64,000 nt of DNA, from positions 62,001 through 126,000 of the forward strand of contig JASGJG010000017.1 in NCBI GenBank assembly GCA_049840835.1, given 5' to 3'. Made by a program: the position numbers and the translations under genes. The notes under the pieces were generated by a model that did not search any database, was not told the DNA's origin, and worked only from the letters and a program-made list of their open reading frames with translations. This document shows, in pieces, positions 51,671-60,067 of this stretch; position 1 is the first letter of the stretch, and each line of letters begins with the position of its first letter. The stretch comes from JANLTX01 sp049840835. GTDB taxonomy: Bacteria > Armatimonadota > Armatimonadia > Armatimonadales > Armatimonadaceae.

Positions 51671-52069
51671 ATGCCGACAATCAGTCAGCTAGTGCGAAAA
51701 GGGCGCAAAAAGGTAGAGAAAAAATCCAAAGCGCCAGCCATGCAGGGCAACCCGCAAAAGCGCGGTGTGTGTGTTGTGGTTCGAACCCAAACCCCCAAGA
51801 AGCCTAACTCTGCGCTTCGTAAGGTCGCTCGTGTGCGCCTCTCCAACGGGATCGAGGTGACCGCGTACATTCCTGGTATCGGGCACAACCTGCAGGAGCA
51901 CAGCGTCGTTATGATCCGTGGCGGTCGTGTGAAGGACCTGCCGGGCGTTCGCTACCACATCGTTCGCGGTACGCTGGATACCCAGGGCACCAAGGATCGT
52001 AAATCGTCGCGCAGCAAGTACGGCGCCAAGAAGCCCAAGCCGGGTGCACCAGCGGCAGGCAAGAAGTAA
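51671..52069 (+). CDS. rpsL: 30S ribosomal protein S12
   Basis: 132 residues from ATG 51671 (MPTISQLVRKGRKKVEKKSK); longer in-frame starts have no support. The decoding-centre loop KKPNSALRKVARVRL and the second loop GRVKDLPGVRYHIVRG are wild type, so no sign of classical streptomycin-resistance changes. The C-terminus carries a basic extension (KPGAPAAGKK). It binds 16S rRNA at the A site. First gene of the str cluster rpsL-rpsG-fusA. Confidence 0.97.
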   Translation: MPTISQLVRKGRKKVEKKSKAPAMQGNPQKRGVCVVVRTQTPKKPNSALRKVARVRLSNGIEVTAYIPGIGHNLQEHSVVMIRGGRVKDLPGVRYHIVRGTLDTQGTKDRKSSRSKYGAKKPKPGAPAAGKK

Positions 52070-52090
52070 GGGAAAGGAACAGAGTAAACA

Positions 52091-52561
52091 ATGCCACGTA
52101 AAGGACCCGCGCCCAAGCGCCCTGTTGTTCCAGACCCTATCTACGGGAATGAAGATGTAACTCGTTTCATCAACCGCCTTATGCTGGATGGTAAGAAGTC
52201 GGTTGCTGAGAAGATTTTCTACCAGTCGCTGGATCGCATCGAAGAGCGTGCCGGTCGCCCTGGGATCGAAGTCTTCCAGGAAGCGCTGAAGAATGTGATG
52301 CCTCAGGTAGAGGTGAAGCCCCGCCGTGTGGGTGGTGCGACCTACCAGGTGCCGATTGAAGTTCGCCCTGAGCGACGCAAGGCGCTGGGCATCCGCTGGA
52401 TGATTACCTTCGCGCGCCGCCGTAATGGCCGCTCGATGGTAGACAAGCTTTCGGGTGAGCTGCTGGATGCAGCGAACAAGCAGGGTGGCGCGGTGCGTCG
52501 CCGTGAAGAAGGCTTTAAGATGGCCGAGGCAAACAAAGCCTTCAGCCACTATCGGTTATAG
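52091..52561 (+). CDS. rpsG: 30S ribosomal protein S7
   Basis: 156 residues, the standard length. MPRKGPAPKRPVVPDPIYGN, then FINRLMLDGKKSVAEKIFYQ and RRVGGATYQVPIEVRPERR are S7 signatures. It nucleates the 30S head and contacts the E site. It lies 21 nt after rpsL. A strong hairpin after the stop separates it from fusA, so read-through must be partial or fusA has its own promoter. Confidence 0.97.
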   Translation: MPRKGPAPKRPVVPDPIYGNEDVTRFINRLMLDGKKSVAEKIFYQSLDRIEERAGRPGIEVFQEALKNVMPQVEVKPRRVGGATYQVPIEVRPERRKALGIRWMITFARRRNGRSMVDKLSGELLDAANKQGGAVRRREEGFKMAEANKAFSHYRL

Positions 52562-52577
52562 GCGGAACCCGCAACCC

Positions 52578-52609
52578 ACCGCCTGTACCAACCGGTCAGG
52601 CGGTTTTTC
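52578..52609 (+). terminator. rho-independent terminator after rpsG
   Basis: ACCGCCTG (52578-52585) and CAGGCGGT (52597-52604) form a perfect 8-bp stem followed by TTTTTC. It lies 16 nt after the rpsG stop, inside the str cluster. Confidence 0.8.
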
Positions 52610-52676
52610 TCTGCTTAGACCGTTGGGACTTTAAACAAGATCATTGGGTTGACAACGGAAAAAAGGATTAAGAGTT

Positions 52677-54824
52677 ATGGCCAGAGATTACAGTCTCGAA
52701 CGAACACGCAATATCGGCATTGCCGCGCACATCGATGCGGGTAAGACAACAGTTACCGAGCGAATCCTGCTGTACACCGGTGTCAACTACAAGATCGGTG
52801 AAGTGCATGATGGCTCGGCCACCATGGACTGGATGGCGCAGGAGCAGGAGCGCGGTATTACGATTACCTCGGCTGCTACTACCTGTTTCTGGGGTCTGGA
52901 GCCTGCTAAGGACGCTGCGAAGGCGAAGGATGGCGGACGTGAGAACACGCACCGTATCAACATCATCGACACCCCCGGCCACGTGGACTTTACTGTTGAA
53001 GTAGAGCGCTCCATGCGTGTGCTGGATGGTGCGGTGGCGGTCTTCTGCGCGGTCGGTGGCGTTCAGCCGCAGTCCGAAACCGTGTGGCGTCAGGCGAACA
53101 AGTACAAGGTTCCCCGCATGGCCTTCGTGAACAAGATGGACCGCGCGGGTGCTGACTTCTTCTCCGTGGTGAAGCAGGTCCGCGAGCGCCTCGGCGCAAA
53201 CGCGGTGCCGATCCAGATCCCCATCGGCGCAGAAGGCGACTTCAAGGGCGTGGTCGATCTGATCACCATGAAGGGCTACATGTACTCCGATGCTTTTGGT
53301 AAGAAGCCGGAAGAGATCGACTGCCCGGCAGACCTGCTGGACCAGGCTAGCGAGTGGCGTGAGAAGCTCGTGGAAGAAGCCGCCACCATTCAGGATTCTC
53401 TGATGGAGAAGTTCCTGGAGGGTGAGGCCATCACCAACGACGAGATTATCGCTGCGCTGCGCGAAGGCACCATCAACATGAAGATCGTGCCCATGCTCTG
53501 CGGGTCCGCGTTCAAGAACAAGGGCGTACAGCCCCTGCTAGATGCCGTTATCAACTACCTGCCTTCCCCGGTGGATGTGGATGCCGTGCCCGGAATCAAC
53601 CCGGATACGAACGAGGAAGACTCTCGTAAGCCTTCCGACTCTGCGCCGTTCAGCGCGCTTGCGTTCAAACTCATGAACGACAAGAACGTCGGAAACCTTA
53701 CGTTCTTCCGCGTTTACTCCGGAACGCTGACCAAGGGTAGCTACGTCTGGAATGCCACCAAGGGCAAGAAAGAGCGCATCAGCCGCATCGTTCAGATGCA
53801 CGCCAACAAGCGTGAAGAGATCGATCAGGTCTATGCGGGGGATATCGCGGCGGCGGTCGGTCTGACCGACACCACCACCGGTGACACCATCTGCGAAGAG
53901 AAGGCACCGATCGTACTAGAGTCCATGAGCTTCCCCGACCCGGTGATTCAGCTCTCTATCGAGCCGAAGACCAAGGCCGACCAGGACAAGATGGGCGTGG
54001 CTCTGACCCGCCTGTCTGCTGAGGACCCCACGTTCCGTATGCATACCGACCAGGAGACTGGCCAGACCATCATCAGTGGTATGGGCGAGCTTCACCTGGA
54101 GATCATTGTGGACCGCATGAAGCGCGAGTTCGGCGTGGAAGCCAACCAGGGCAAGCCCCAGGTTGCTTACCGCGAGACGATCACGGCTTCGGCGACCGCA
54201 CGTGGTCTGTTCAAGAAGCAGACGGGTGGACGTGGTAAGTTCGGCGATGCGACTCTGACGGTGGAGCCGAACGAGACGGGCGCGGGCTACGAGTTCGTGA
54301 ACAAGGTTGTGGGTGGCGCGATTCCGAAGGAATACGTCCCCGCGGTCGATAAGGGTGTGCGCGACTCGCTCAACGCAGGCGTTCTCGCAGGCTACCCGGT
54401 GGTGGACATCAAGGTGAGCTGTATCGATGGTTCCTACCACGATGTCGACTCCGACGAAATCTCGTTCGTGGAAGCCGGTCGTATGGCGTTCAAGGATGCC
54501 TGCCGCAAGGCGAGCCCGGTCATTCTTGAGCCGATCATGTTGGTGGAAGTGACCACACCGGAGCAGTTCCTGGGTGATGTTATCGGTGACCTCAACCGCC
54601 GCCGTGGCATCATCGAAGGCCAGGAGACCGGCGCTGGTGGCGTCCGCATCGTTAAGTCGAAGGTTCCGCTCGCGGAGATGTTCGGTTATGTCACGACCCT
54701 CCGGTCGATGACCCAGGGCCGCGCGTCCTCCATCATGGAGCCGTCGCACTATGAAGCAGTTCCGCGCAACGTCGCTGAAGAGATCATGGCCAAGTCTGGT
54801 CGTGGTGCTGGCGCGGCGCACTAA
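52677..54824 (+). CDS. fusA: elongation factor G
   Basis: 715 residues. P-loop AHIDAGKTTVTERILLYTG, switch I RGITITSAATT, G3 DTPGHVDFTVEVERS, G4 NKMDRAG, then domains II-V (HTDQETGQTIISGMGELHLEI, TGGRGKFGDATL). It drives ribosomal translocation. Between switch I and G3 there is a Lys/Asp-rich loop (EPAKDAAKAKDGGREN) longer than in many homologues. AAGGATT precedes the ATG. A terminator follows. Confidence 0.97.
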   Translation: MARDYSLERTRNIGIAAHIDAGKTTVTERILLYTGVNYKIGEVHDGSATMDWMAQEQERGITITSAATTCFWGLEPAKDAAKAKDGGRENTHRINIIDTPGHVDFTVEVERSMRVLDGAVAVFCAVGGVQPQSETVWRQANKYKVPRMAFVNKMDRAGADFFSVVKQVRERLGANAVPIQIPIGAEGDFKGVVDLITMKGYMYSDAFGKKPEEIDCPADLLDQASEWREKLVEEAATIQDSLMEKFLEGEAITNDEIIAALREGTINMKIVPMLCGSAFKNKGVQPLLDAVINYLPSPVDVDAVPGINPDTNEEDSRKPSDSAPFSALAFKLMNDKNVGNLTFFRVYSGTLTKGSYVWNATKGKKERISRIVQMHANKREEIDQVYAGDIAAAVGLTDTTTGDTICEEKAPIVLESMSFPDPVIQLSIEPKTKADQDKMGVALTRLSAEDPTFRMHTDQETGQTIISGMGELHLEIIVDRMKREFGVEANQGKPQVAYRETITASATARGLFKKQTGGRGKFGDATLTVEPNETGAGYEFVNKVVGGAIPKEYVPAVDKGVRDSLNAGVLAGYPVVDIKVSCIDGSYHDVDSDEISFVEAGRMAFKDACRKASPVILEPIMLVEVTTPEQFLGDVIGDLNRRRGIIEGQETGAGGVRIVKSKVPLAEMFGYVTTLRSMTQGRASSIMEPSHYEAVPRNVAEEIMAKSGRGAGAAH

Positions 54825-54838
54825 ACTGTGATATAAAC

Positions 54839-54868
54839 ATCGGGCGCTTTCCGGAGCGCCCGATTTTT
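54839..54868 (+). terminator. rho-independent terminator after fusA
   Basis: ATCGGGCGCT and AGCGCCCGAT form a 10-bp stem around TTCCGG-type loop bases, followed by TTTTTTC. It separates fusA from tuf. Confidence 0.88.
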
Positions 54869-55013
54869 TCTGCAATCATATCGGTCTGCCGTGACACCCT
54901 CGGAAATGAGTCCGAGCTTTCTGTGTCCTCCGGCTACCTTGACAAGCGCATAGAAAACAAACTTCACGTCGTGCACTCCTGTGCGGCGTTCTGACAAAGG
55001 GAAAGAAACGACT

Positions 55014-56204
55014 ATGGGTAAGGCAAAGTTTGAGCGGGACAAGCCGCATGTTAATGTTGGAACGATCGGTCACGTTGACCACGGCAAGACTTCTTTGACA
55101 GCGGCTATCACGAACGTTTTAGCCAAGTCTGGCAACGCGGTTGCTCGCGACTACGGTTCCATCGATGCGGCTCCCGAAGAGCGAGAGCGCGGTATCACGA
55201 TCAACACCGCCCACGTGGAGTATCAGACCGAGAAGCGTCACTATGCGCACGTAGACTGCCCCGGCCACGCCGACTACATCAAGAACATGATCACTGGCGC
55301 CGCCCAGATGGACGGAGCTATCCTGGTGGTCTCCTCCGCTGACGGCCCCATGCCCCAGACCCGGGAGCACATCCTGCTCGCCCGTCAGGTAGGCGTGCCC
55401 GCCATCGTGGTCTTCATGAACAAGGCTGACCAGGTCGATGACCCCGAACTGCTCGAGCTCGTGGAGCTGGAGATTCGTGAGCTTCTTTCTAAGTACGAGT
55501 TCCCCGGCGATGATACTCCTATCATCCAGGGCTCTGCTGTGAAGGCGCTCGAGGGCGACCAGTCTCCTATCGGTGAGCCGGCTATCCTGAAGCTGATGGA
55601 CGCTGTGGATACCTTCATCCCCACGCCGGATCGTCCCAAGGACCTTCCGTTCCTGATGCCTGTTGAGGACGTGTTCACCATTACCGGTCGTGGTACGGTT
55701 GCCACCGGTCGTGTGGAGCGTGGTCAGCTCAAGGCGGGTGAGCCGCTGGAGATCGTGGGTATCAAGGCGACGACCAACACGGTTGCCACCTCCATGGAAA
55801 TGTTCCGCAAGATCCTGGACTATGTTGAGGCGGGTGACAATGCTGGCGTGCTGCTCCGTGGTATCGACCGCAACAAGATCGAGCGTGGTCAGGTTCTTGC
55901 CAAGCCGGGCTCTATCAAGCCGCACACCAAGTTCACGGCGGAGATCTATGTTCTCTCCAAAGAGGAAGGCGGACGTCATACTCCGTTCTTCAACAACTAC
56001 CGTCCTCAGTTCTACTTCCGTACGACGGACGTTACTGGCTCTCTGACCCTTCCTGAGGGTGTTGAGATGGTGATGCCTGGTGACAATGTGTCGATTAGCG
56101 CTGAGCTGATTGCTCCTATCGCTATGGAAGAGGGACTGCGCTTCGCTATCCGTGAGGGTGGACGAACCGTGGGAGCCGGAGTCGTAGCAAAGGTCATCGA
56201 GTAA
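55014..56204 (+). CDS. tuf: elongation factor Tu
   Basis: 396 residues from ATG 55014 (MGKAKFERDKPHVNVGTIGH); a frame back to 54981 has no signal. P-loop GHVDHGKTSL, RGITINTAHVEY, DCPGHADYIKNMITGAAQMDGAI and NKADQ are intact. Delivers aminoacyl-tRNA to the ribosome. It has its own leader of about 145 nt after the fusA terminator; a TTGACA at 54939 lacks a good -10, so the promoter is unsettled. A terminator follows before rpsJ. Confidence 0.97.
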   Translation: MGKAKFERDKPHVNVGTIGHVDHGKTSLTAAITNVLAKSGNAVARDYGSIDAAPEERERGITINTAHVEYQTEKRHYAHVDCPGHADYIKNMITGAAQMDGAILVVSSADGPMPQTREHILLARQVGVPAIVVFMNKADQVDDPELLELVELEIRELLSKYEFPGDDTPIIQGSAVKALEGDQSPIGEPAILKLMDAVDTFIPTPDRPKDLPFLMPVEDVFTITGRGTVATGRVERGQLKAGEPLEIVGIKATTNTVATSMEMFRKILDYVEAGDNAGVLLRGIDRNKIERGQVLAKPGSIKPHTKFTAEIYVLSKEEGGRHTPFFNNYRPQFYFRTTDVTGSLTLPEGVEMVMPGDNVSISAELIAPIAMEEGLRFAIREGGRTVGAGVVAKVIE

Positions 56205-56213
56205 GAAAGCCCA

Positions 56214-56246
56214 GGGCGGGCAGGGGAAACCCTCCCGCCCTTTTCT
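56214..56246 (+). terminator. rho-independent terminator after tuf
   Basis: GGGCGGG (56214-56220) pairs with CCCGCCC (56234-56240), with an inner AGGG/CCCT extension, followed by TTTTCTTT. It is the last signal before the S10 operon. Confidence 0.85.
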
Positions 56247-56272
56247 TTCGCCCCCGAGAAACACTATTAACT

Positions 56273-56584
56273 ATGCGTAAAGACAACAAAGTCCGAATCC
56301 GCCTGCGTGCCTTCGATCATCGCGTTCTGGATCAGTCCGCTGAGAAGATCGTAGACACCGCACGCCGCACCGGCGCCCGAATTTCCGGCCCGGTCCTGCT
56401 GCCCACCGAGAAGCGAATCTTCACGGTTCAGCGCAACGCCACCATCGACAAAGAGTCGATGGAGCACTTCGAGATGCGCACCCACAAGCGCCTCATCGAT
56501 ATTCTTGGTCCTGGCCCGAAGACCATCGACGCGCTCATGCGCCTCGACCTGCCTTCTGGTGTGGACATCGAAATCAAGCTTTAA
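56273..56584 (+). CDS. rpsJ: 30S ribosomal protein S10
   Basis: 103 residues. RIRLRAFDHRVLDQSAEKIVDTARRTGA and LPTEKRIFTVQRNATIDKES are S10 hallmarks. It assembles in the 30S head and acts in NusB-dependent antitermination. First gene of the S10 operon, directly behind the tuf terminator, so a promoter must lie in the 30-bp gap or transcription reads through; a TATTAA lies 2 nt before the ATG. Confidence 0.97.
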   Translation: MRKDNKVRIRLRAFDHRVLDQSAEKIVDTARRTGARISGPVLLPTEKRIFTVQRNATIDKESMEHFEMRTHKRLIDILGPGPKTIDALMRLDLPSGVDIEIKL

Positions 56585-56638
56585 GAGAACCCGCGTCACG
56601 CAAGGCTTTACGCCCCAGGTGCGCCGTGGAGGTAGTTC

Positions 56639-57319
56639 ATGTCGGTAAATGGAACTCTTGGCCGCAAGGTCGGGATGACACAGATTTTTGATGAAGAGGG
56701 ACGAGTCGTCCCCGTAACCGTTATCTCGGTAGAGCCCTGCGTTGTGTCGCAGGTGAAGTCCGTGGATAACGATGGCTATAGCGCTGCACAGCTCGCGTTC
56801 GAGGAGTGCAACGTGAACCGCCTGACCCGCCCCGAGCAGGGCCACCTGGCCAAGGCTGGCGTTCAGCCCCGCAAGTTCCTGCACGAGGTCGAGATCTTAG
56901 AGGGCGCAACCGTCGCTGTTGGCGATGTGATCGCAGCCGGTGATGTTTTCGCCGCAGGCGATAAGGTCCAGATCTCGGGCATCAGCAAGGGTAAGGGTTT
57001 CGCCGGTGCGGTCAAGCGCTACCACTTCCGTGGTGGTGAAATGACCCACGGCTCCATGGTCCACCGCAAGCCCCAGTCGGGTGGTGCGACGGATGCCGCG
57101 CGTACCTTCAAGGGTGCCCGCCGTCCTGGACGTATGGGTAATGAGCGCGTGACGCAGCAGGGTCTGCGAATCGTGCGTATCGACGCTGACAAGAATCTTC
57201 TTCTGGTCAAGGGAGCTATCCCAGGCGCCAATGGTGGCCTGGTTGAGCTGCGCAAGGCGCACCGTGCTGAGCGTGTGAAGAATGTCCAGACCAATGTCAA
57301 GAAGAGCAACAAGGTCTAA
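56639..57319 (+). CDS. rplC: 50S ribosomal protein L3
   Basis: 226 residues. LGRKVGMTQIFDEEGRVVPVTVI, KGKGFAGAVKRYHFRGGEMTHGS and GRMGNERVTQQGLRIVRID are typical. Early 50S assembly protein near the peptidyl-transferase centre. The ATG is preceded by GGAGG at 56628-56632. A 54-nt gap from rpsJ. Confidence 0.96.
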   Translation: MSVNGTLGRKVGMTQIFDEEGRVVPVTVISVEPCVVSQVKSVDNDGYSAAQLAFEECNVNRLTRPEQGHLAKAGVQPRKFLHEVEILEGATVAVGDVIAAGDVFAAGDKVQISGISKGKGFAGAVKRYHFRGGEMTHGSMVHRKPQSGGATDAARTFKGARRPGRMGNERVTQQGLRIVRIDADKNLLLVKGAIPGANGGLVELRKAHRAERVKNVQTNVKKSNKV

Positions 57320-57343
57320 GTAAGGCGATAAACGGAGAAAAAT

Positions 57344-57991
57344 ATGCCTACCGTAGCGATTAAAACGAAGGGCGGGAAGTCCAAGGGGGAAGTTACCCTC
57401 TCGGATCGCGTCTTCGGCGCAGAAAGAAACATCCCTCTGATGCACCAGGCGGTGCGTGCAGAGCTGGAGAACTGGCGCCAGGACACCCGCAACGCCCCCG
57501 GTCGGGGCGAGATGCTGGGCGGCGGTCGAAAGCCGTTCAAACAGAAGGGGACTGGTCGTTCGCGCCAGGGTTCCATCATTGCGCCGCACTGGCGTAAGGG
57601 TGGCGCTGCCCACGGTCCGCACCCTCGCGATCTGGGCCACAAGCTCAACCGCAAGATGGGCCGCGCGGCTATCTGGTCCGCGCTTTCCGCCAAGCTTGCT
57701 GATGGCGAGCTGGTGGTGGTCGATGCCTTCCCCATGAAGGAGATCTCCACCAAGGAAGCGGCAACGTTTCTAAGCGAAGTGAACGGCGGTGCGAAGAAGT
57801 CTCTGGTGATCTTAGAGGCTGGCGACGACACTGTGTTCAAGTCCCTGCGAAATATCGAAGGCGTCACCATCCGCGTTGGTCGAACCATCTCGACCCGCGA
57901 CGTCGTCGATGGCGGCGTGATCGTTGCCACGAAGGCCGCAGTAGAGAACCTCTCTGCCTGGGGCGAGGTTAAGGAGGGCGAAAATGCCTGA
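57344..57991 (+). CDS. rplD: 50S ribosomal protein L4
   Basis: 215 residues. Family core is TRNAPGRGEMLGGGRKPFKQKGTGRSRQGS and GPHPRDLGHKLNRKMGRAA, the extended loop that lines the exit tunnel. In E. coli L4 represses this operon through its leader; no comparable leader is recognised here. Overlaps rplW by 8 nt. Confidence 0.96.
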   Translation: MPTVAIKTKGGKSKGEVTLSDRVFGAERNIPLMHQAVRAELENWRQDTRNAPGRGEMLGGGRKPFKQKGTGRSRQGSIIAPHWRKGGAAHGPHPRDLGHKLNRKMGRAAIWSALSAKLADGELVVVDAFPMKEISTKEAATFLSEVNGGAKKSLVILEAGDDTVFKSLRNIEGVTIRVGRTISTRDVVDGGVIVATKAAVENLSAWGEVKEGENA

Positions 57992-58307
57992 CCTGTATCA
58001 GACAATTCTGCGCCCTGTGATTACCGAGAAGGCGCTGGCCGCTTCGGGTGAGGGGCGCTATGCGTTCTTAGTGCATCCTGGCGCCAACAAGCTGGAGATC
58101 AAGAAGGCCATCGAGACTCTCTTTGAGAACTCGGGTGAAGGCGGCGGCAACGTCACCGTAACGTCGGTCAACACGATCAATGTCAAGGGCAAGGCCAAGC
58201 GCTACCGCACGTTCGGTCGCTTCACCCAGGGCACCACGGCTGGCTACAAGAAAGCCTATGTGACCCTGGCAGAGGGCCAGGCCATCACGCTCTTCGAGGG
58301 AGTATAA
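57984..58307 (+). CDS. rplW: 50S ribosomal protein L23
   Basis: 107 residues. ILRPVITEKALAASGEGRYAFLVHPGANKLEIKKAIETLF is the L23 core; it forms the docking site for trigger factor and SRP at the tunnel exit. A slightly enlarged loop (ENSGEGGGNVTVTSVNTINV) lies in the middle. Starts within rplD. Confidence 0.96.
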   Translation: MPDLYQTILRPVITEKALAASGEGRYAFLVHPGANKLEIKKAIETLFENSGEGGGNVTVTSVNTINVKGKAKRYRTFGRFTQGTTAGYKKAYVTLAEGQAITLFEGV

Positions 58308-58310
58308 GCA

Positions 58311-59144
58311 ATGCCTGCAGTACGACGATTTAAACCCACAACACCGGGCCGTCGCTTCATGGCGATTGCCAACTACTCGGAGCTGACCAAGAAGAAGCCC
58401 GAGAAGAGCCTGCTGGAGCCGCTCAAGAAGAGTGGCGGCCGTAACAACCAGGGGCGCATCACTTCGCGCAATCAGGCTGGTGGCAACAAGCGGATGTACC
58501 GCATCATCGACTTCAAGCGTAACAAAGATGGCGTAAACGCCACTGTAACCGCGCTTGAGTACGATCCGAACCGCACCGCGCGTATCGCACTGCTTCAGTA
58601 CGAAGATGGCACGAAGACCTATATCGTCGCGCCGCTTGGCCTGAAAGTCGGCGATGTGCTGGAGAGCGGTCCAGGAGCGGACATCAAGACCGGAAACGCA
58701 CTTCCTATCGCGAATATCCCGGTCGGTACGCTGATCCACAATATCGAGCTCCACCCCGGTAAGGGCGGCCAGATGGTTCGCTCCGCCGGTGCGGGTGCGC
58801 AGCTCATGGCGAAAGAGGGCAAGTACGCCACTCTGCGCCTGCCTTCGGGAGAGATGCGTAAGGTACTGCTGACCTGCCGCGCGACGGTAGGCCAGGTAGG
58901 TAACCTGGAGCACGAGAACGAATCGCTGGGTAAGGCCGGTAAGAGCCGCTGGCTTGGCCGACGACCTCACGTCCGTGGCGTCGTTATGAACCCCAGGGAC
59001 CATCCGCACGGTGGTGGTGAGGGCAAGAGCCCTGTGGGTCGCAAGAAGGGCCCAGTCTCTGCGACTGGTGTTCTGGCGATCGGTTTCAAGACCCGCTCGA
59101 ACAAGCGCACCGACAAGTTCATCGTCAAGCGGCGCACCAAGTAG
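58311..59144 (+). CDS. rplB: 50S ribosomal protein L2
   Basis: 277 residues. KPTTPGRRFMAIANYSEL, GGRNNQGRITSRNQAGGNKR and the C-terminal VVMNPRDHPHGGGEGKSP with the catalytic-centre His are standard. Binds 23S rRNA domain IV near the peptidyl-transferase centre. Separated from rpsS by an 89-nt gap with two hairpins. Confidence 0.97.
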   Translation: MPAVRRFKPTTPGRRFMAIANYSELTKKKPEKSLLEPLKKSGGRNNQGRITSRNQAGGNKRMYRIIDFKRNKDGVNATVTALEYDPNRTARIALLQYEDGTKTYIVAPLGLKVGDVLESGPGADIKTGNALPIANIPVGTLIHNIELHPGKGGQMVRSAGAGAQLMAKEGKYATLRLPSGEMRKVLLTCRATVGQVGNLEHENESLGKAGKSRWLGRRPHVRGVVMNPRDHPHGGGEGKSPVGRKKGPVSATGVLAIGFKTRSNKRTDKFIVKRRTK

Positions 59145-59166
59145 TAAGCTACTTTGCGTCCATGCT

Positions 59167-59212
59167 GGCCGGGCTAAGCCCGGCCACGCTCCCGCAGAGA
59201 GTACTTCTCTGG
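59167..59212 (+). promoter_or_regulatory. two hairpins between rplB and rpsS
   Basis: TGGCCGGGC-TAA-GCCCGGCCA at 59167-59187 is a perfect 9-bp stem. CAGAGA (59196-59201) pairs with TCTCTG (59207-59212). No T-run follows, so they are more likely processing or regulatory structures than terminators. Confidence 0.5.
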
Positions 59213-59233
59213 TCTGGGGCATAAGGAGAAATT

Positions 59234-59521
59234 ATGGGACGATCTTTAAAGAAAGGTCCGTTTTGCGAGCCGAAGCTGCTGTCTAAGGTTCGTGATATGG
59301 AAGAGCGTGGCGAGAAGCGCATCATCAAGACATGGTCGCGCCGCTCCACCATCTTCCCGGACTTCATTGGACATACACTGGCCGTACACGACGGTCGCAA
59401 GCATGTTCCGGTCTTCGTAACCGAGAACATGGTTGGTCACAAGCTCGGCGAGTTCGCGCCTACCCGTGCCTTCAAGGGCCATGCGGGTGGTACCGGCCAG
59501 GCCAGCAGGATGCGGAAGTAG
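59234..59521 (+). CDS. rpsS: 30S ribosomal protein S19
   Basis: 95 residues. MGRSLKKGPFCEPKLLSKV, KTWSRRSTIFPDFIGHTLAVHDG and EFAPTRAFKGHAGG are the S19 pattern. Part of the 30S head next to S13. AAGGAG at 59223-59228 precedes ATG. Confidence 0.96.
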   Translation: MGRSLKKGPFCEPKLLSKVRDMEERGEKRIIKTWSRRSTIFPDFIGHTLAVHDGRKHVPVFVTENMVGHKLGEFAPTRAFKGHAGGTGQASRMRK

Positions 59522-59527
59522 GAAGTC

Positions 59528-60067
59528 ATGGCAGAAGTAACTGAAGCAAAAGCCACGGCTACCTATGTTCGCATGTCTCCGCGCAAGGTCCGACTTGTCC
59601 TCGATACGATTCGTGGCAAGTACGCCGATGAGGCGTATGACCAGCTCCGGTTCACCCCGAACCATGCGGCTGCGGAAATCGGCAAGGTTCTACGCTCCGC
59701 TGTTGCGAACGCGGAGAACAACTACGAGTTAGATGTGAATCTGCTCAAGGTTGTGCGCTGCTATGTGGACTGCGGTCCTACCATGAAGCGTGTTCAGCCC
59801 CGTGCTCAGGGGCGCGCCTACCGAATCCTGAAGCGCACCAGCCACATTACCGTGATCGTTGCGGAAGGCGCTGAGCGCCCCAAGAAGACCGGTAAGAAGA
59901 CGGCTAAGGCTCCGCTGCGCGCCGCTCTGCCTGTTACAGCAGTGAAGGCTGAGGAAGCTCCTAAGGCCGAGGAAGTGGTTGAAGAGACCACCCCCGTGGC
60001 CGCAGAAGCGACCGCTGCTGAAGAGACGACAGAGACTACCGAGACGCCTGCGGAGGGCAACGAGTAA
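59528..60067 (+). CDS. rplV: 50S ribosomal protein L22 with long C-terminal tail
   Basis: 179 residues, against the usual 110-120. The core (about 1-118) is normal: ATYVRMSPRKVRLVLDTIRG and the tunnel loop MKRVQPRAQGRAYRILKRTSHITVIV. The extra 60 residues start Lys/Ala-rich (KKTGKKTAKAPLRAALPV) and end Glu/Thr/Ala-rich (EEVVEETTPVAAEATAAEE). The tail is probably surface exposed and disordered. The stop overlaps the rpsC start by one base. Confidence 0.95.
   Translation: MAEVTEAKATATYVRMSPRKVRLVLDTIRGKYADEAYDQLRFTPNHAAAEIGKVLRSAVANAENNYELDVNLLKVVRCYVDCGPTMKRVQPRAQGRAYRILKRTSHITVIVAEGAERPKKTGKKTAKAPLRAALPVTAVKAEEAPKAEEVVEETTPVAAEATAAEETTETTETPAEGNE

Noticed and set aside
52649..52654. TTGACA before fusA as a -35 box
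   Set aside because: The matching -10 position would overlap the start codon and has no fitting hexamer.
53916..54875. A 319-codon minus-strand frame opposite fusA
   Set aside because: Shadow of EF-G codons, no start signal and no recognisable domain.
54939..54944. TTGACA before tuf as a secure promoter
   Set aside because: No acceptable -10 hexamer 16-18 nt downstream; left unassigned.
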